From NCBI RefSeq assembly GCF_008124615.1, contig NZ_VNIB01000019.1, positions 1-38,851 on the forward strand: a stretch of DNA of 38,851 nt, in the 5' to 3' direction. Shown here in pieces: positions 15,426 to 25,432 of the stretch. A program made the translations under genes and the position numbers. The notes below the pieces were generated by a model. The model was not told where the DNA came from. It saw nothing but the letters and a program-made list of their open reading frames with translations, and made no database searches. The number at the start of each line of letters is the position of its first letter. Positions within the stretch are counted from its first letter, which is position 1. This stretch comes from Geothermobacter ehrlichii (GTDB taxonomy: Bacteria > Desulfobacterota > Desulfuromonadia > Desulfuromonadales > Geothermobacteraceae).

Positions 15426-16886
15426 TCAGAACAGAGCCATCTTCGCCATTTCCATGATCTTGCCAGGGACGACACCGAGATAGAGCACGCCGACGATGGC
15501 CAGAACGATGGAGATCACGGTACCGACGTTCATATTGACCCAGCCGTAGTCCTCCTGCGGCTCGCGGAAGTACATGTAGACCATGACGCGCAGGTAGTAG
15601 TACAGGGAAATGGCCGAGTTGAGCACGCCGAGGATGGCCAGCCAGATGTAACCGGCCTTTACGGCGCCTGCGAAGATGTAGAACTTGCCGGCGAAACCGG
15701 CGGTCGGCGGCAGGCCCATCAGGGCGAAGAGGAAGATGGTCATCGCCACGCCGAGGAAGGGCCGCTTGTAACCGAAGCCGGAGAAGCCTTCCAGGGTCAG
15801 GTTTTCTTCCCCCTGCTTGCCGGCCAGTACCAGCACGGCGAAGGCGCCGAGGTTCATGAAGGTATAGGCCAGCATGTAGAAGAGGATGCCGGAAATACCG
15901 ATCGCGTTGGCGGCCACCAGGCCGACCAGGGCGTAGCCAGCGTGGGCGATGGAGGAGTAGGCCAGCATCCGCTTCAGGTTGGTCTGGTAGATGGCGGTGA
16001 CGTTGCCGATGAACATGGTGAGCACGGCAAGGAACCAGAGCAGGCTGGTCCAGTCGGCCTGCAGTCCGCCCAGACCAAGAATGAAGACCCGCATCAGGGC
16101 GGCGAAGGCGGCGGCCTTGGGGCCGGCGCTCATGAATGCGGTGACCGGGGTCGGAGCGCCCTGGTAGACGTCGGGGGTCCACATGTGGAAGGGAACCGCC
16201 GCGATCTTGAACAAAAAGCCGATGGCGAGCAGCAGCATGCCGGCAATGGTCATCGGGTTGGCCAGCATCTTGCCGTGCGCCGAAAGGTAGAAGCCGATGT
16301 CGGCGACGTTGGTGGTGCCGGCGACGCCGTAGAGCAGTGCGGTGCCGTAAAGCAGGAACCCGGTGGAAAAGGCGCCGAGCAGGAAGTACTTCAGACCCGC
16401 CTCGTTTGACCGCAGCTGGCCGCGGAACATGCCGGCCAGGACATAGAGGGAGATCGAGAGAACCTCGAGACCGAGAAAGATGGTCATCAGATCGGTTCCT
16501 GAAGCCATCCACATGCCGCCGGCGGTCGTGAACAGAATCAGCGGGTAGAACTCACCGACCGGATAGCCTTCACGATGCAGGTAGTTGTCCGACATCAGCA
16601 CCGTGAGAAAGGCGGCGATGAGAAAGATGATGTTGAAGAAGGTGGCGAAATTGTCGAGCGCCACGTGCCCGGCGAAACCGAGTTCCGGGTGATTCCAGGC
16701 GTTGATGCTCACCACGAAAGTCACCGCCAGGCCGACGAGACTGATCAGCGCAGCCGGGGTGGTCTTGCCCCGCGGCATGAAGACGTTGATCATCAGCAGA
16801 AGCATGCCAAAGCAGCAGAGGACCAGCGAGGGCATGATCGCTGCCATGTTGACGTTCTGCAGAGCCATTTGCACCAGATTTTCCAT
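15426..16886 (-). CDS. nuoN: NADH-quinone oxidoreductase subunit N
   Basis: NuoN is one of three antiporter-like proton-pumping subunits in the membrane arm of complex I. The 486-residue protein has about 14 hydrophobic helices. The conserved segment HMWTPDVYQGAPTPVTAF followed by a Lys-containing helix (MSAGPKAAAFAALM), and MLAYSSIAHAGYALVG later, identify the subunit family. The start has AAGGAG 8 nt upstream. It is the last gene of the nuo operon, 43 nt after nuoM and just before a terminator. Confidence 0.97.
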   Translation of the reverse strand: MENLVQMALQNVNMAAIMPSLVLCCFGMLLLMINVFMPRGKTTPAALISLVGLAVTFVVSINAWNHPELGFAGHVALDNFATFFNIIFLIAAFLTVLMSDNYLHREGYPVGEFYPLILFTTAGGMWMASGTDLMTIFLGLEVLSISLYVLAGMFRGQLRSNEAGLKYFLLGAFSTGFLLYGTALLYGVAGTTNVADIGFYLSAHGKMLANPMTIAGMLLLAIGFLFKIAAVPFHMWTPDVYQGAPTPVTAFMSAGPKAAAFAALMRVFILGLGGLQADWTSLLWFLAVLTMFIGNVTAIYQTNLKRMLAYSSIAHAGYALVGLVAANAIGISGILFYMLAYTFMNLGAFAVLVLAGKQGEENLTLEGFSGFGYKRPFLGVAMTIFLFALMGLPPTAGFAGKFYIFAGAVKAGYIWLAILGVLNSAISLYYYLRVMVYMYFREPQEDYGWVNMNVGTVISIVLAIVGVLYLGVVPGKIMEMAKMALF

Positions 16887-16929
16887 CGAAATGCTCCTTC
16901 GGAAGCTTGTTCAACGGCCTCCGCCGTAA

Positions 16930-18486
16930 TTAGTCGACCTTGTGCTGTGCCGGCTGGACGGTTTCGACCACGGCCACCTGCTGCTTGCCCTTGATCTGCC
17001 CGATGAGCTGCTCGAGGGCGGGGTTCATCTTCTCGAGGAAGGTGTTGGGATAGACCCCGATCCAGAAAACGAACAGAAGCAGGGGGAGCATGAGGACGAC
17101 TTCCCGCAGCGACAGATCCTTCAGTTCCTTGTTGGCAGGGTTTTTCAGCTCGCCGAACATCACCCGCTGGAACATCCACAGCATGTAGACCGCGGCGAAG
17201 ATGACGCCGGTGGCGGCAAAGACGGTGAACCAGCGCAGCTCGCTCTCAAAGGCGCCGATCATGATCATGAACTCGCCGACGAAGCCATTGGTGCCGGGCA
17301 GGCCGATGGAGGAGAAGGTCACGATCATGAAGATGGTGGCGAACACCGGCATCTGCTTGGCCAGGCCGCCGAACTCGGCGATCAGGCGGGTGTGGCGGCG
17401 CTCGTAGATGAACCCGACGATGAGGAAGAGCGCGCCAGTCGAGATGCCGTGGTTGATCATCTGCATCATGCCGCCGGCCATTCCCTGCAGATTCAGCGCG
17501 AAGATGCCGAGCATGACGAAACCGAGGTGGCTGACCGAGGAATAGGCGACCAGGCGCTTGACATCCTCCTGCACCATGGCGACCAGAGCGCCGTAGATGA
17601 TGCCGACGACGGAGAGGAAGGCGAGCACCGGCAGGCACTGCTGCAGGGCGTCGGGGAAGAGCGGCATGGCGAAGCGCACATAGCCGTAGGTGCCCATCTT
17701 CAGCAGGATGGCGGCCAGGATGACCGAACCGGCAGTCGGCGCGTCGGTATGGGCATCAGGCAGCCAGGTGTGCACCGGGAACATCGGCACCTTGATGGCG
17801 AAGCTGAAAGCGAAGGCGAGGAAGAGCCAGAGCTGGTACTGCGCCGGGATGTTCACCTGGTAGAAGTGGGTGATGCTGAAGCCCTGGTCGAAGGGCACGC
17901 CGCTCTTCTGGGCGAAATAGTAGACGAAGATAATGGCCACCAGCATCAGCAGGGAGCCGACAGCGGTGTAGATGAAGAACTTGATGGCCGAGTAGATGCG
18001 CTTGGCGCCGCCCCAGATGCCGATCAGGAAGTACATCGGAATCAGCATCAGCTCCCAGAAGACGTAGAACAGGAAGAGGTCGAGGGAGATGAAGGCGCCG
18101 AGCATGGCCGTTTCGAGCAGCAGGAGCAGAGCCATGAAGCCCTTGACGTTCTTCTCCACGGCCTGCCAGGTCGACAGCACGGTGATCGGCATGATGAAGG
18201 TCGTCAGCATCACCAGCCAGAGGCTGATGCCGTCGATGCCGACGTTGTAGTTCATCTGGAAGTAGTCACCAATGCTGATCCAGTTGGCGAACTCGGTGTA
18301 ATGCATGCCACCTGAGGTCTTGAAGACCGGATCGAAGGCCAGGGGCAGGCTGATGAAGAAGGTGATCAGGGTGAAGACCAAGGTCAGTCCCTTGAGGACC
18401 GCCTCATTCTCACGCGGGATCAGGAGGACGACGATCATCCCCAGCAGGGGGAAGAAGGTCATCAGGCTCAGAAGATGCTCGGACAT
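16930..18486 (-). CDS. nuoM: NADH-quinone oxidoreductase subunit M
   Basis: NuoM is the second antiporter-like pump subunit. It has 518 residues and about 14 membrane helices. PVHTWLPDAHTDAPTAGS and LVAYSSVSHLGFVMLG are the conserved helix-7/8 and helix-11/12 regions; a Glu in the ETAMLGAFISLDLFLFYVFW stretch corresponds to the key proton-channel glutamate. AAGGAG lies upstream of the ATG. The soluble C-terminus is Gln- and Lys-rich. The gene lies between nuoL and nuoN with short gaps. Confidence 0.97.
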   Translation of the reverse strand: MSEHLLSLMTFFPLLGMIVVLLIPRENEAVLKGLTLVFTLITFFISLPLAFDPVFKTSGGMHYTEFANWISIGDYFQMNYNVGIDGISLWLVMLTTFIMPITVLSTWQAVEKNVKGFMALLLLLETAMLGAFISLDLFLFYVFWELMLIPMYFLIGIWGGAKRIYSAIKFFIYTAVGSLLMLVAIIFVYYFAQKSGVPFDQGFSITHFYQVNIPAQYQLWLFLAFAFSFAIKVPMFPVHTWLPDAHTDAPTAGSVILAAILLKMGTYGYVRFAMPLFPDALQQCLPVLAFLSVVGIIYGALVAMVQEDVKRLVAYSSVSHLGFVMLGIFALNLQGMAGGMMQMINHGISTGALFLIVGFIYERRHTRLIAEFGGLAKQMPVFATIFMIVTFSSIGLPGTNGFVGEFMIMIGAFESELRWFTVFAATGVIFAAVYMLWMFQRVMFGELKNPANKELKDLSLREVVLMLPLLLFVFWIGVYPNTFLEKMNPALEQLIGQIKGKQQVAVVETVQPAQHKVD

Positions 18487-18538
18487 GAAACTCGCTCCTT
18501 GCGTTGCGCTTTTTCTGTAAACCCCAAAAGCCTGGATA

Positions 18539-20509
18539 TCAGACGATATAGACGGCGACGATGATGACCATGCCGATGACCATGGTCATGGCGTAACCGT
18601 GGATCTGGCCGGTCTGCCAGAACCGCAGGGCGCGGCTCAGGCCCTGTACCAGCCAGCCCGTGCCGTTGACGATGCCGTCGATGATCGGCAGGTCGAACCC
18701 TTTCCAGCAGTAGCGGCCGAGCCGCTTGGTGGCGTTGACGAACAGGCCGTCATAGAGCTCGTCGACGAACCACTTGTTGAAGATCGCCACGTAGAGCCAC
18801 TTGAACCGGGCCACCAGCACCGCCGGCAGGCCGGGGTTCTTCACGTACATCAGCCAGGCGAGGAAGATGCCGACCAGGGCCACACCGATGGAGGCGCCCA
18901 TCAGCGGGAACTCGTAGGCGTGCAGGGCATGCTGGCTGTGGATGCCGAACAGCTCCTGGGTATGCTCGAAGACCGGCGCCAGGAAATGCTCGAAGTGGTT
19001 GGCGCCGCCCAGCGCCTTCGGAATGCCTATCCAGCCGCCGACCAGCGCCAGCGCGCCGAGAACGATCAGCGGCAGGGTGATGACGAACGGCGACTCGTGC
19101 ACGTGGTCCTTGGCCCGGGCATCGGTCCGCTGCTCGCCGAAGAAGGTCATGAAGACCAGGCGGAACATGTAGAAGGCGGTCATGCCGGCGGCGGTGAAGC
19201 CGATCAGCCAGAGAATCCAGCCGCCGCGGGTCGAGGAGAAGGCCCACCAGAGGATCTCGTCCTTGGAGAAGAAGCCCGACAGGCCAGGAATGCCGGCGAT
19301 CGCCAGGGTCGACACAAGGAAGGTCGCGAAGGTAATCGGCATCTTCTTGCGCAGCCCGCCCATGTTCCGCATATCCTGAGGATCGTCATGCAGATGGGCA
19401 TGATGATAGGCGTGGTGCATGGCGTGGATGACCGAGCCGGAGCCGAGGAAGAGGCAGGCCTTGAAGAAGGCATGGGTCATCAGGTGGAAGATGCCGGCGG
19501 AAAAGGCGCCGACGCCCATGGCCAGGAACATGTAGCCGAGCTGGGAGACGGTCGAATAGGCCAGCACACGCTTGATGTCGTTCTGCGCCAGGCCGATGGA
19601 GGCGGCGAAGATGGCGGTGGCGGCACCGACGATGGCCACGACCATCATGGTGTCGGGAGCCATGGCGAACAGGGTGTTCATCCGGCCGATCATGTAGACA
19701 CCGGCGGTGACCATGGTGGCGGCGTGGATCAGGGCCGAAACCGGGGTCGGACCTTCCATGGCGTCCGGAAGCCAGGTGTAGAGCGGAATCTGCGCCGACT
19801 TGCCGGTGGCGCCAAGGAAGAAGCAGAGGGTGACGATGGTCACCACCACGCCCCCGGCGGGCAGCAGGTGAGCGTTTTCGGCGATCTTGGTAAACTGCAC
19901 CGTCCACACGCCATGCTCGCCCAGGGCCCAGAAGAGGGTGAACAGGCCGACCAGAAAACCGAAGTCACCGACACGGTTGACGACGAAGGCCTTCTTGGCG
20001 GCGTCGCCGGCGCTCTTCTTCTCGAAGTAGTAGCCGATCAGCAGGTAGGAGCAGAGACCGACACCTTCCCAGCCGACGAACATCACCAGGGCGTTGTTGC
20101 CCAGGACCAGCATCAGCATCGAGAAGCAGAAGAGGTTCAGGTAGGAGAAGTAGCGATAGAACCCTTCCTCGCCGTGCATGTAGCCGTTGGAGTAGAGGTG
20201 GATCAGGGAACCGACACCGGTCACCACCATGATCATCAGGGCGGAGAGCGGATCGAGCAGGAAGCCCCAGTCAATCTGCAGCTTGCCCGCGCTCATCCAC
20301 GAGGCGATGATCACTTCATGCACCTTCTGCGGGTCTTCCAGCAGGCGGAAGAAGAGCATGCAGGAGACCACGAACGAAAGACCGATGGCGCCGGTCGCGA
20401 TCGTTCCGATCACCTTCTCATTCTTGATCTTCTTGCCCAGCAGCCCGTTGATGATGCTGCCGACGAGCGGGAAGAACGGAATGAGCCAAATCAGACTGTA
20501 ATCTTGCAT
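18539..20509 (-). CDS. nuoL: NADH-quinone oxidoreductase subunit L
   Basis: NuoL is the distal pump subunit with the long lateral helix. The 656-residue length is typical. The N-terminal part has about 14 helices with TWLPDAMEGPTPVSALIH, the conserved pump core, and VLAYSTVSQLGYMFLAMG. The His-rich loop HAMHHAYHHAHLHDD (near residue 360) is longer than in many NuoL proteins. The last about 170 residues contain the amphipathic lateral helix and the final anchoring helix (MTMVIGMVIIVAVYIV). AGGAG precedes the ATG. Confidence 0.97.
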   Translation of the reverse strand: MQDYSLIWLIPFFPLVGSIINGLLGKKIKNEKVIGTIATGAIGLSFVVSCMLFFRLLEDPQKVHEVIIASWMSAGKLQIDWGFLLDPLSALMIMVVTGVGSLIHLYSNGYMHGEEGFYRYFSYLNLFCFSMLMLVLGNNALVMFVGWEGVGLCSYLLIGYYFEKKSAGDAAKKAFVVNRVGDFGFLVGLFTLFWALGEHGVWTVQFTKIAENAHLLPAGGVVVTIVTLCFFLGATGKSAQIPLYTWLPDAMEGPTPVSALIHAATMVTAGVYMIGRMNTLFAMAPDTMMVVAIVGAATAIFAASIGLAQNDIKRVLAYSTVSQLGYMFLAMGVGAFSAGIFHLMTHAFFKACLFLGSGSVIHAMHHAYHHAHLHDDPQDMRNMGGLRKKMPITFATFLVSTLAIAGIPGLSGFFSKDEILWWAFSSTRGGWILWLIGFTAAGMTAFYMFRLVFMTFFGEQRTDARAKDHVHESPFVITLPLIVLGALALVGGWIGIPKALGGANHFEHFLAPVFEHTQELFGIHSQHALHAYEFPLMGASIGVALVGIFLAWLMYVKNPGLPAVLVARFKWLYVAIFNKWFVDELYDGLFVNATKRLGRYCWKGFDLPIIDGIVNGTGWLVQGLSRALRFWQTGQIHGYAMTMVIGMVIIVAVYIV

Positions 20510-20555
20510 TGACCTCTATCTCCTCTCGGATCACTGAAAACTGGCGAAATCAGCC

Positions 20556-20858
20556 CTACCACTTGAGCAGGTTGATGTCATCGACCTCGATGGTCTCCTT
20601 GTTGCGGAAGAAGGCAATCATCAGGGCCAGACCGACAGCCGCCTCGGCCGCGGCAACGGCCATGACGAAAAAGACGAAGATCTGGCCGTCCATGTTGCCC
20701 AGGTGGCGCGACAGGGCGATGAATGAGAGGTTGACCGCGTTCAGCATCAGCTCGATGCACATGAAGATGACGATGGCGTTACGCCGGGTCAGCACCCCGA
20801 AGGTGCCCAGGGAAAACAGAATCGCGCTCAACACCAGATAATGGCCTACGGTTATCAT
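20556..20858 (-). CDS. nuoK: NADH-quinone oxidoreductase subunit K
   Basis: NuoK is a three-helix membrane-arm subunit (MrpC-like). The 100-residue protein has the conserved membrane glutamate in [14 protein letters not shown] and a second one in [18 protein letters not shown]. The size is exactly typical. GGGAG precedes the ATG. It lies 46 nt before nuoL and 23 nt after nuoJ. Confidence 0.97.
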   Translation of the reverse strand: MITVGHYLVLSAILFSLGTFGVLTRRNAIVIFMCIELMLNAVNLSFIALSRHLGNMDGQIFVFFVMAVAAAEAAVGLALMIAFFRNKETIEVDDINLLKW

Positions 20859-20881
20859 CTCTATCTCCCGTTGGGTTCAGA

Positions 20882-21382
20882 CTAGACTTCTTTTTTCGCC
20901 AGGATGACGGCGCCGACGATTGCGACCAGCAGCAGAATCGAGGCGATCTCGAACGGCAGCAGAAAATCGACGAACATCGCCTTGCCGATCAGCTCGGTAT
21001 GCCCCTGGCGCAGCACCACGTCGCGGGTGATCTCCCCGACCGCCCGGGTCGGCTCGCCCCGCTGGATGAAGAAGACGCTGACCAGAAAGACCAGAGCGCT
21101 GCCGATGGTTCCCCAGGCGACGTGGGTCGGCTTCTTGTACGGTTCGACGCCCATGTTCAGGAGCATGATCACGAACAGGATCAGCACCATGATGGCGCCG
21201 GCGTAGACCATCACCTGGATGGCGGCCATGAACGGCGCGCTGAGCATCACGTAGAACACGGCCAGGCAGAAGAAGGTGTTGACCAGAGCCAGAGCGCTGT
21301 TCACCGGACTCTTGGCCGTCACCACGATCAGGCCCGACAGGACGGCGACCAGGGCCACAAGGTAGAAGAAAAGTACTTGCAT
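20882..21382 (-). CDS. nuoJ: NADH-quinone oxidoreductase subunit J
   Basis: NuoJ is a five-helix membrane subunit that takes part in coupling quinone reduction to pumping. The 166-residue protein has the family signature SPVNSALALVNTFFCLAVFY and VMVYAGAIMVLILFVIML, which contains the pi-bulge helix. AGGAG precedes the ATG. It ends in a Lys-rich tail (ILAKKEV). The 12-nt gap after nuoI shows tight operon packing. Confidence 0.97.
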   Translation of the reverse strand: MQVLFFYLVALVAVLSGLIVVTAKSPVNSALALVNTFFCLAVFYVMLSAPFMAAIQVMVYAGAIMVLILFVIMLLNMGVEPYKKPTHVAWGTIGSALVFLVSVFFIQRGEPTRAVGEITRDVVLRQGHTELIGKAMFVDFLLPFEIASILLLVAIVGAVILAKKEV

Positions 21383-21394
21383 GGGTCAACACTC

Positions 21395-21796
21395 CTATTT
21401 CGTATTGAGCAGCCGCTGTTTGTCGAACACGAAATCATCCCGGTGGTAGTTAGCCAGTTCGTAGTTGCCGGTCATCTCGATGGCTTCAACCGGACAGGCC
21501 TCGACACAGTAACCACAGAAGATGCAGCGCAGCAGATCGATCTGGTAGACCTTGGGATACTTCTCGCCTTTCTCGTTCTCGGCCGACTCGACAGTGATGC
21601 ACTTGGCCGGGCAGACCGTCGGACAGAGATAGCAGGCCACGCACTTTTCCCGGTCCTGGGTGGGGACCAGCCGGTGCAGGCCGCGGAAACGTTCCGACGG
21701 CTGAAGCTTGACCTTCGGGTACTGCACCGTCGTCGAGTGGCCCGGGAGAAGATGCTTGAACGTGATGCTCAGCCCTTGAATGAACTCTTTAATCAT
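21395..21796 (-). CDS. nuoI: NADH-quinone oxidoreductase subunit I
   Basis: NuoI carries the two [4Fe-4S] clusters (N6a, N6b) that pass electrons to NuoB. The 133-residue protein has CVACYLCPTVCP and CIFCGYCVEACP, two complete C-x2-C-x2-C-x3-C-P motifs. A short amphipathic N-terminus contacts the membrane arm. GAGG precedes the ATG. It lies 30 nt after nuoH. Confidence 0.98.
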   Translation of the reverse strand: MIKEFIQGLSITFKHLLPGHSTTVQYPKVKLQPSERFRGLHRLVPTQDREKCVACYLCPTVCPAKCITVESAENEKGEKYPKVYQIDLLRCIFCGYCVEACPVEAIEMTGNYELANYHRDDFVFDKQRLLNTK

Positions 21797-21826
21797 CAGT
21801 ATGTACCTCGTAAACAGGTTGAGAAC

Positions 21827-22864
21827 TTACTGCTGCAGAACCACAACGATCCCGGTCACCAGGATGTTGGCCAGGGCCAGGGGCAGAAGCACCTTCCAGC
21901 CCAGCTTCATCAGCTGGTCGTAGCGGACGCGGGGGAAGGTGGCGCGAATCCACATCAGGAAGAACATGAAGGAGAAGATCTTTCCGAGCAGATTGACCGG
22001 CCCCCAGGGCGTCGGTCCGGACCAGCCGCCGAGGAACAGGGTCGACAGGATGGCCGCCACCACGATCATGTTGGCGTACTCCGCCATGAAGAACAGGGCG
22101 TACTTCATGGAGGAATATTCGGTACAGAAACCGGAAACCAGCTCCGACTCGGCTTCGGGCATGTCGAACGGGGTCCGGTTGATCTCGGCGGTGCCGGTGA
22201 TCAGGAAGAGCAGGAAAGCCAGCGGCTGCTTCCAGATGTACCAGTCGAGGATCGAGCCGCTCTGCAGGGCGACGATCTCGCGCAGGCTCAGGGTTTCCGA
22301 AAGCATGAAGACGGCGACGATCGCCAGGCCGGCGGCCAGCTCGTAGGAGATCATCTGCGCTGAGGCGCGAACGCCGCCGAGCAGGGAGTACTTGCTGTTG
22401 GACGACCAGCCGGCCAGGGTGATGCCGTAGACGCCGAGCCCGGCCATGGCCAGAATGTAGAGGATGCCGATGTTGAGATCGGTGATCTGCAGCGGAATGG
22501 CGTAGGCCTTGCCGCCGAAGTTCACCACCAGGTCGCTGCCGAACGGAACCACGGCGATGGTGATCAGCGACGGAATCAGGATCATCATCGGCGCCAGGAT
22601 GAAGGGAATCTTGCTCGCCTGGGTCGGGATGATGTCTTCCTTGAAGAAGAGCTTGATGCCATCGGCGATCGGCTGCAGCAGACCGTGCCAGCCGGTCAGC
22701 ATCGGACCCAGGCGGGTCTGCATGTGGCCGATGACCTTCCGCTCGACCCAAGTCGCATAGGCGACGATGCCCATGGTCAGTCCGAAGACCACCAGAATCT
22801 TCACCGCCATGGCAATGATGAACAGCAGCGGCGCGTTCGACAGGCTCAACATTTCAGCAGTCAT
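21827..22864 (-). CDS. nuoH: NADH-quinone oxidoreductase subunit H
   Basis: NuoH forms much of the quinone-binding chamber at the junction of the two arms. The 345-residue protein has about eight helices. Conserved segments include WVERKVIGHMQTRLGPM near the N-terminus and NRTPFDMPEAESELVSGF in the acidic loop facing the quinone site. AGAGG precedes the ATG. The quinone is probably menaquinone given the mqn genes upstream of nuo; this is inferred from context. Confidence 0.97.
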   Translation of the reverse strand: MTAEMLSLSNAPLLFIIAMAVKILVVFGLTMGIVAYATWVERKVIGHMQTRLGPMLTGWHGLLQPIADGIKLFFKEDIIPTQASKIPFILAPMMILIPSLITIAVVPFGSDLVVNFGGKAYAIPLQITDLNIGILYILAMAGLGVYGITLAGWSSNSKYSLLGGVRASAQMISYELAAGLAIVAVFMLSETLSLREIVALQSGSILDWYIWKQPLAFLLFLITGTAEINRTPFDMPEAESELVSGFCTEYSSMKYALFFMAEYANMIVVAAILSTLFLGGWSGPTPWGPVNLLGKIFSFMFFLMWIRATFPRVRYDQLMKLGWKVLLPLALANILVTGIVVVLQQ

Positions 22865-22921
22865 GTGTCTTCCTCTTTACGCTTTATCGAGAGAGTTGGT
22901 GTGACTCTGTCCGTGTGAGAA

Positions 22922-25393
22922 TCAGCCCTTCGCGACCTCGGCCGCAACCACCGCTTCGCCGCGGAAGACCCGGTTCAGACCGGTTCCCGCGAAGTGACTG
23001 GGGGCGAAGAGCAGCCCCTTCGGCAGCCGCGCCCCGACCTTCGCCTTCAGCTTCAGGTCGACGCCGCCGGCCTTGACGGTGACGCTGTCGCCGTCCTTGA
23101 TGCCCAGCTCGGCGGCATCCTCCCGTCCCAGTTCGACGTAGGGCTCGGGCACCGCGGCCAGCGGGCCGTCGGCGTGGGTGGTGGTGCTGCCGGAATGGTA
23201 GAGGGAGCTGCCGGTGGTCAGCAGGAAACGTCCCTCGGCGCTCTTGCCGCCGCCGACGGCAACCAGATTGCGGGTTTTGGGTGCCAGTTTCTCGCCGCCC
23301 CAGACCACGCCCTGCGGGCCGATCTCGTCAAGACCGATCTGCGGGTAGTCGGCCAGCCCGGCGCACAGCTCGCCGAAGACCTCGGCGGGTCCGGCGGGCG
23401 CCTGGGCTCCCAGTTTTTCCAGCAGGGCGCCGAAAATGGCATAATCCGTACGCGCCTCGCCTGGGCTGGTGATACCGGGACGAACCCGCTGGATGCGCCG
23501 TTCGGCGTTGGTGAAGGTTCCATCCTTCTCGGCGAAGGAAGCGGCCGGCAGCACCACGTCCGCCTTGGCGGCGGTGGGCGACAGGAAGAGATCCTGCACC
23601 ACCACGAAGCCGGCATTGGCCAGGGCCTTCTCCACTCGGTCGCCGTCCGGGTAGGTCGTCAGCGGATCCTCGCCGATGATATACAGGCTGCCGAGCTTGC
23701 CTTCGGCGGCTGCCGCCAGCATCGCCTGGGCACCCAGTCCATCTTCTTTCGGCAGCACGCCGAGGTCGATGGCGCCCTGGCTGTTGGCCTTTTCACCGCA
23801 GACGTAGAGGCCGGCCTCTTCCTGGTCGGCCAGCCCGGCCAGCAGGGCCAGGTTGGCGGCAGCAAGCCCCAGTTCGCGGCTGGCCGGCGTGTAGGGCAGA
23901 CCGTAGCCGAGCAGGATCGCCCCCTTCTGAGCCTCGGCAAGCCGCTCGGCGGCGGCGACAATCGCTTCGGCCGACACACCGGTCCGCTCGGCGACCCTGG
24001 CCGGAGCGAATTCGGCCATCGCCTGCTTGAACTCGTCAATACCGGACACGCCTTCGGTCCTGGCCTTGCCGCCTTCGAGCAGTGCCACGCACATGGCGTT
24101 GAGCACGTCGACTTCCAGGCCGGGACGGGTCAGCAGGGTTTCGGCGTTGGGCAGTTTGGTGAACTTGCCCTTCTTGTCGGCCAGAACCAGCAGCTTCGCT
24201 TCGTGCCGCTTCACCGCCTGGTTGACCACCATGCCGAACACCGGGTGGGTCTCGTAGAAATCGGAACGGATGCTGAGGATCACGTCCGCCGTCTCCACCT
24301 GGGGGAAGGTGCCGGTCGAGGCGGTCAGTCCGAGCACGTCCTTCACCCCTTCGGTCAGGACCTTGTAGCACTCGCCGCCACTGTGGTCCAAGCTGGTGAC
24401 GCCGGCGGCGTCGGCGAGCCTCTTCAGCAGGAAGAACTCCTCGTTGGTCAGCCTCGCCCCCGTGATGATGCCGGCCCCTTTACTGTCCTTCAGTCCGTTG
24501 GCTACAGCCTCCAGGGCCTCGTCCCAGCTCGTTTCGACAAGTTCTCCCCCCTTACGTACGAGCGGCCGGGTCAGGCGCTGGTCACTGTTCACATACGAAT
24601 AGCCAAAACGGCCGCGGATACAGAGGTTGCCGTCGTTGACGCCGTTCTTGTCGTTGAAGCGGATGGTCTGGACCTGGTTGTCCTTCACACCCAGGGTCAG
24701 GGTGCAGCCGTTGCCGCAGTAGCCACAGACGGTGTCGACCTCCTTCAGCTGCCAGGGACGGGCCTTGAACTTGAAGGGGCGCGGCAGCAGGGCCCCGACG
24801 GGGCAGAGGGAGACGCACTGGCCGCAGAACTCGCAGTGCAGACCGCGATCGAAGGCGGTGGCGATCTTGGTTTCGAAACCGCGCTCGACAAAGGAGTAGG
24901 AGCCGTGGGCGACGATTTCGTCACACACCCGGACGCAGCGGCCGCAGAGGACACAGCGATTCATGTTCCGCTCGATGAACGGATTGTTCTCGTCGGTCGG
25001 GTAGTGAAACTTTTCACCCACGAAGCGGTTGGTGACAACCTCGTACTCGTAGGTCAGGTCCTGCAGCTCGCACTCGCCACCCTTGTCGCATACCGGGCAC
25101 TCGACCACGTGGTTGACCAGCAGGAACTCGAGCACGGTCTTGCGGACCTTGCGAATCTCCTCGGAGGTCGTGGTCACCACCATGCCCTCGGTCACCGGGG
25201 TGGTACAGGACGGGATCAGCCGCCCCTTCATCTGCTCGACCTCGACCAGGCAGACCCGGCAGGCGCCGAAGGGGAGCAGCTTCTTGGCATAGCAGAGCAC
25301 CGGGATGTCGATGCCGGCTTCCCGGGCCGCCTCATAAATGGTGTAGGTCTTGGGAACCGTGACCTGTTTGCCGTCGATTGTCAGATTAACCAT
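22922..25393 (-). CDS. nuoG: NADH-quinone oxidoreductase subunit G with an added FDH-like [4Fe-4S] cluster
   Basis: NuoG is the large Fe-S subunit of the NADH-oxidising arm. The 823-residue protein begins with a [2Fe-2S] domain (Cys34, 45, 48, 63) and the His-Cys3 site (His95, Cys99, 102, 108). Two full ferredoxin motifs follow: Cys147/150/153/157 and Cys187/190/193/197; many complex I NuoG proteins retain only one cluster here, so the second is of formate dehydrogenase type. A further site, Cys223/226/230/258, is the N7-like cluster in the molybdopterin-oxidoreductase fold. No molybdenum ligand is expected. GAGG precedes the ATG. Gene size and motifs agree with Geobacter-type NuoG. Confidence 0.96.
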   Translation of the reverse strand: MVNLTIDGKQVTVPKTYTIYEAAREAGIDIPVLCYAKKLLPFGACRVCLVEVEQMKGRLIPSCTTPVTEGMVVTTTSEEIRKVRKTVLEFLLVNHVVECPVCDKGGECELQDLTYEYEVVTNRFVGEKFHYPTDENNPFIERNMNRCVLCGRCVRVCDEIVAHGSYSFVERGFETKIATAFDRGLHCEFCGQCVSLCPVGALLPRPFKFKARPWQLKEVDTVCGYCGNGCTLTLGVKDNQVQTIRFNDKNGVNDGNLCIRGRFGYSYVNSDQRLTRPLVRKGGELVETSWDEALEAVANGLKDSKGAGIITGARLTNEEFFLLKRLADAAGVTSLDHSGGECYKVLTEGVKDVLGLTASTGTFPQVETADVILSIRSDFYETHPVFGMVVNQAVKRHEAKLLVLADKKGKFTKLPNAETLLTRPGLEVDVLNAMCVALLEGGKARTEGVSGIDEFKQAMAEFAPARVAERTGVSAEAIVAAAERLAEAQKGAILLGYGLPYTPASRELGLAAANLALLAGLADQEEAGLYVCGEKANSQGAIDLGVLPKEDGLGAQAMLAAAAEGKLGSLYIIGEDPLTTYPDGDRVEKALANAGFVVVQDLFLSPTAAKADVVLPAASFAEKDGTFTNAERRIQRVRPGITSPGEARTDYAIFGALLEKLGAQAPAGPAEVFGELCAGLADYPQIGLDEIGPQGVVWGGEKLAPKTRNLVAVGGGKSAEGRFLLTTGSSLYHSGSTTTHADGPLAAVPEPYVELGREDAAELGIKDGDSVTVKAGGVDLKLKAKVGARLPKGLLFAPSHFAGTGLNRVFRGEAVVAAEVAKG

Positions 25394-25432
25394 CGTATCC
25401 TCTTATCCGCTTCAGCAGTTCGGCTGAGAGAG

